A stretch of 64,000 nucleotides of DNA from Kordia sp965224175. GTDB lineage: Bacteria > Bacteroidota > Bacteroidia > Flavobacteriales > Flavobacteriaceae. Each line of letters starts with the position of its first letter. Position 1 is the stretch's first letter. Positions 63,001 through 64,000 of this stretch are shown piece after piece. The notes beneath the pieces are model-generated. The model was given only the letters and a program-made list of their open reading frames with translations, was not told the DNA's origin and made no database searches. Where the stretch lies: the NCBI RefSeq assembly GCF_965224175.1, contig NZ_OZ245041.1, positions 992,001 through 1,056,000 of the forward strand, in the 5' to 3' direction. The position numbers were made by a program, and so were the translations under genes.

Positions 63001-64000
63001 GTTTGAATTGGCTAGCTGCGAATCGGTAATTTTGTTGTCTTCCATGTAATTATCAAGAGAATCGCTCTCTTTTTCCATGGAAATTTCTGTTTTGTGTTTT
63101 GGTTTTACCGTAGCCGATTTTTTGTTGATTGGTTTTGGGGATTTTCCAACAGTATCTACAGGCAACGCTTTTGCTTCTATGGTTTTGGCTGTACTTTTTG
63201 GCGGATTCGGATCTTTTGCACTGGTTGCCAACGGACCAGCCAATTTGTCTTTTTCTGAAGTAACATTACTGTTTACGTTTCCTTTTACCTTGTCTAACGG
63301 TTTGTCTTTTTTGAATTTTTCTGCGCTTGCTTCGTCCGTTGGTAAGTTTTCTTCTAGAGTTTTTAGTTCTTTTTCTAGTGATGCTTTGAATGTTTCTTTG
63401 GTAAATTTCTTTTTTGCAGCAGCTTTGGATGTAGCTTCCATGCTACTGTAATGTGCAGAACGATCGTTTACTTTTTGTTGATCTGTTGCTGGTAATACTG
63501 CAGCGGCTTTTACTTCTGCTGCTTTTGTTTCAGATTTTGGATGTACTTCTTGTTCTTCTTTAACACCTTTTACATGTTTTAGAGTGTCTTGAAACGCTTT
63601 GTCATTCTCTGGTTTTGAAGGCGTTTTTATGACTTTGTATTCCTTCTTTGCTGCTTCTTTCCCTTTTGGTTTTGTACCTTCTTTTCCTGTTGTCTTTTCT
63701 TTTCCTTTTTTCTTTCCGGCAACAGCATCAGTTTTTCCCTGTTTGGCAACAGTTAATGTAGCTTTTGGCGTATTTTCTTTGATATTTACTCCCGAAGATT
63801 TTTTCCCTGTACCTTTTGTGTTCTTTGTTTCGTTTATTTTACTTGGTGTAGTGGTATTTTCTGTTTTTGCTACTATGAATAATTCTGCTTGCTTATCTTC
63901 TGTTGCCTTTTTTTGTTGTTTTTTGTTTTTTTTAGGCGCAATGAACATGTTCGATTGAGAAGAATTTCCCTTCGATTTATCCGTTGTTTTTTTTTGAGCA
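60043..64000 (-). CDS. Large eCIS-type effector with core region and nuclease-like toxin end, 5' end beyond window
   Basis: The frame is open through the right edge. An internal ATG at 63948 has 17 in-frame codons before it (AQKKTTDKSKGNSSQSN), so the true start is probably outside the window. The N-terminal ~330 residues are Lys/Pro/Ala-rich and disordered, then coiled coil (~350-560). Residues ~590-890 are a hydrophobic block typical of eCIS/DUF4157-associated proteins: LITGLIEWLTGSLGGVGI, LFSLKGIFNLVMQILGLTWD, WIMGLLSPAGAFVKAAM, ALAKTLPILIGFLAALVGI. No HExxH DUF4157 site is in the visible part. A basic linker leads to a toxin region (~960-1200) with RLHLVSEKLGG, then KGNAQNLVPG (His1087) of the His-Me finger type, and a C-terminal HhH-like LNMNTATRAEMLELNFGKVL. 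It would cut DNA or RNA in a target cell. Confidence 0.82.
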   Translation of the reverse strand, partial: AQKKTTDKSKGNSSQSNMFIAPKKNKKQQKKATEDKQAELFIVAKTENTTTPSKINETKNTKGTGKKSSGVNIKENTPKATLTVAKQGKTDAVAGKKKGKEKTTGKEGTKPKGKEAAKKEYKVIKTPSKPENDKAFQDTLKHVKGVKEEQEVHPKSETKAAEVKAAAVLPATDQQKVNDRSAHYSSMEATSKAAAKKKFTKETFKASLEKELKTLEENLPTDEASAEKFKKDKPLDKVKGNVNSNVTSEKDKLAGPLATSAKDPNPPKSTAKTIEAKALPVDTVGKSPKPINKKSATVKPKHKTEISMEKESDSLDNYMEDNKITDSQLANSNEPKFQEGLASKNKAQEEAKKAPKTYRKKENVVLGNAKAEAGKAGQEKLGAMFTTRSNSFKDVAGAQGKNETDDKLEQKRINKEFTRIYDKTKDAVGKRLDKISTDVDAYFEEGGAVESAKKSFEKRVEKKLGDIYGWTTIDDSIASFFAGRDVNAGAVEGVFQTEKKVFINKLDKIFDRISGVIAKGLNESMTLIEKGRKEMNTFYEGLSKKQKELAKDSLDTFNDKYTDLEDTVASKEQELAQDLAKKYKENVDSLRATFDEIKERVSSSWLEAAFNFLKGIVETILKIKDMLFTLIAALVDAITAIITDPIGFLKNLFLGIKLGFEYFFSNIKTHLITGLIEWLTGSLGGVGITIPDNLFSLKGIFNLVMQILGLTWDYFRSKAVRLLGEPVVAGMEKAVEVFTIIKEKGVDGLWEYIKEQFSDLKQVVMDAIRDMIITKVVEAGIKWIMGLLSPAGAFVKAAMLIIDVIRFFVERAAQIFELVTAFINGIQALASGGIETLAKSIEKALAKTLPILIGFLAALVGITGLTGKVQKIIKRVRKRIDKAINKVIKKARKAFKGMVKKGKAKVKGALSKIFEWLRIKKKFKGKDGKTHTLYFKKNAKAGELTVASKPMRVAAYLKNNKALLTADKKTKPRYDNAVSHTKKIADLIKRAEAVPNTESKADKKKLKRINKEMTRTIDKLSAAMADLMGLTDADYPETAKWEFTKAYKGYPKKVSVLLLSNKSAKGGSKPSGDNAAWPYIKNNYQLDEKGKKGAKLSEYWVRLHLVSEKLGGKGNAQNLVPGPKTVNAAMEKYSENPLKSALNKTSKRDTKLKFKNVLWVETSVSYYPDTTEYNGVKYRWANSIIVKGGFHFMDFNKAKWVKNKKPTFNKNFSLPKPSVVSKDSLNMNTATRAEMLELNFGKVLLSRANFKKALDASYDKFLQHKNYSNTADFRAKMISAGYSMTYKSKKDNKVRASRLALFISDLRKLESNKLIKWN

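Noticed and set aside
61097..63958. Long plus-strand frames opposite the effector gene
   Set aside because: They are antisense shadows of a Lys/Ala-rich coding frame, with low-complexity Phe/Ser products and no recognisable domain.
60043..64000. DUF4157 metallopeptidase domain in the large effector
   Set aside because: No HExxH motif in the visible sequence; it may lie beyond the edge or be absent.

Overview
The window is low-GC DNA from a member of the Bacteroidetes, most probably a marine Flavobacteriaceae species; the set of genes reminds me of Kordia, which is a guess. The evidence is T9SS C-terminal sorting domains on three secreted proteins, TPR-AraC regulators, Bacteroidetes-type promoter boxes (TTTG-N19-TAnnTTTG), a flavobacterial LptD, DUF2891 and DUF4252-type proteins, and many small Gly-Gly leader peptides. 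No rRNA, tRNA, CRISPR array, IS transposase or integrase was seen.

Layout. 1-10 kb: housekeeping envelope genes (MCE/MlaD fragment, N-acetylmuramoyl-L-alanine amidase, LptD, RidA, penicillin-acylase family protein, lipoprotein, aldehyde dehydrogenase). 10-14.9 kb: a TPR-AraC regulator followed by three precursor-like peptides, a nitroreductase and a Cys-nucleophile NTN hydrolase. 15.0-21.3 kb: a run of mostly single-gene modules separated by imperfect palindromes that behave like integron attC sites. At several modules the sequence at the start is complementary to the first arm of the site at its end, as expected for recombined circular cassettes. Cargo: SUKH (SMI1/KNR4) protein, PD40 lipoprotein, CobW-type GTPase, another lipoprotein, an MdaB-like quinone reductase with a decayed HxlR regulator, a D-cysteine desulfhydrase-like enzyme and a gene remnant. 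21.4-24.2 kb: a five-gene minus-strand operon ending in a HisKA_3 kinase and a LuxR-type regulator, plus a 49-residue membrane peptide. 24.6-30.2 kb: a 5-oxoprolinase operon with pxpA and pxpB fused, pxpC, an NRAMP-family transporter that lacks the metal-binding motif, a DUF2891 lipoprotein and an unrecognised protein. 30-41 kb: LytTR regulators, a class-3 lipase, a structured RNA candidate, a T9SS protein, a second TPR-AraC regulator and three more leader peptides, and a TPR histidine kinase with its LytTR response regulator. 41-44.3 kb: a two-gene module of a phage-tail-collar protein and a MACPF-like protein. 44.3-54.3 kb: YifB/ComM ATPase, a 1741-residue T9SS subtilisin with repeated FN3/CUB/jelly-roll modules, an unrecognised protein, a hidden 31-residue ORF and a duplicated-LamG T9SS protein. 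54.3-64 kb: a minus-strand operon entering from the right edge that looks like the end of an extracellular contractile injection system (eCIS) locus: a large toxin-like effector with a conserved hydrophobic core and a His-Me-finger nuclease-like C terminus, an overlapping SUKH-domain protein, a membrane-anchored patatin-like phospholipase and the eCIS-type AAA+ ATPase.

How it fits together. Three things stand out as possible undescribed biology: the integrase-less gene-cassette array, seven orphan Gly-Gly leader peptides scattered around TPR-AraC regulators with no modification enzyme nearby, and several predicted contact-weapon parts (eCIS effector with SUKH partner, collar-MACPF pair, SUKH cassette). 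Function assignments come from motifs read by eye; no database search was possible.
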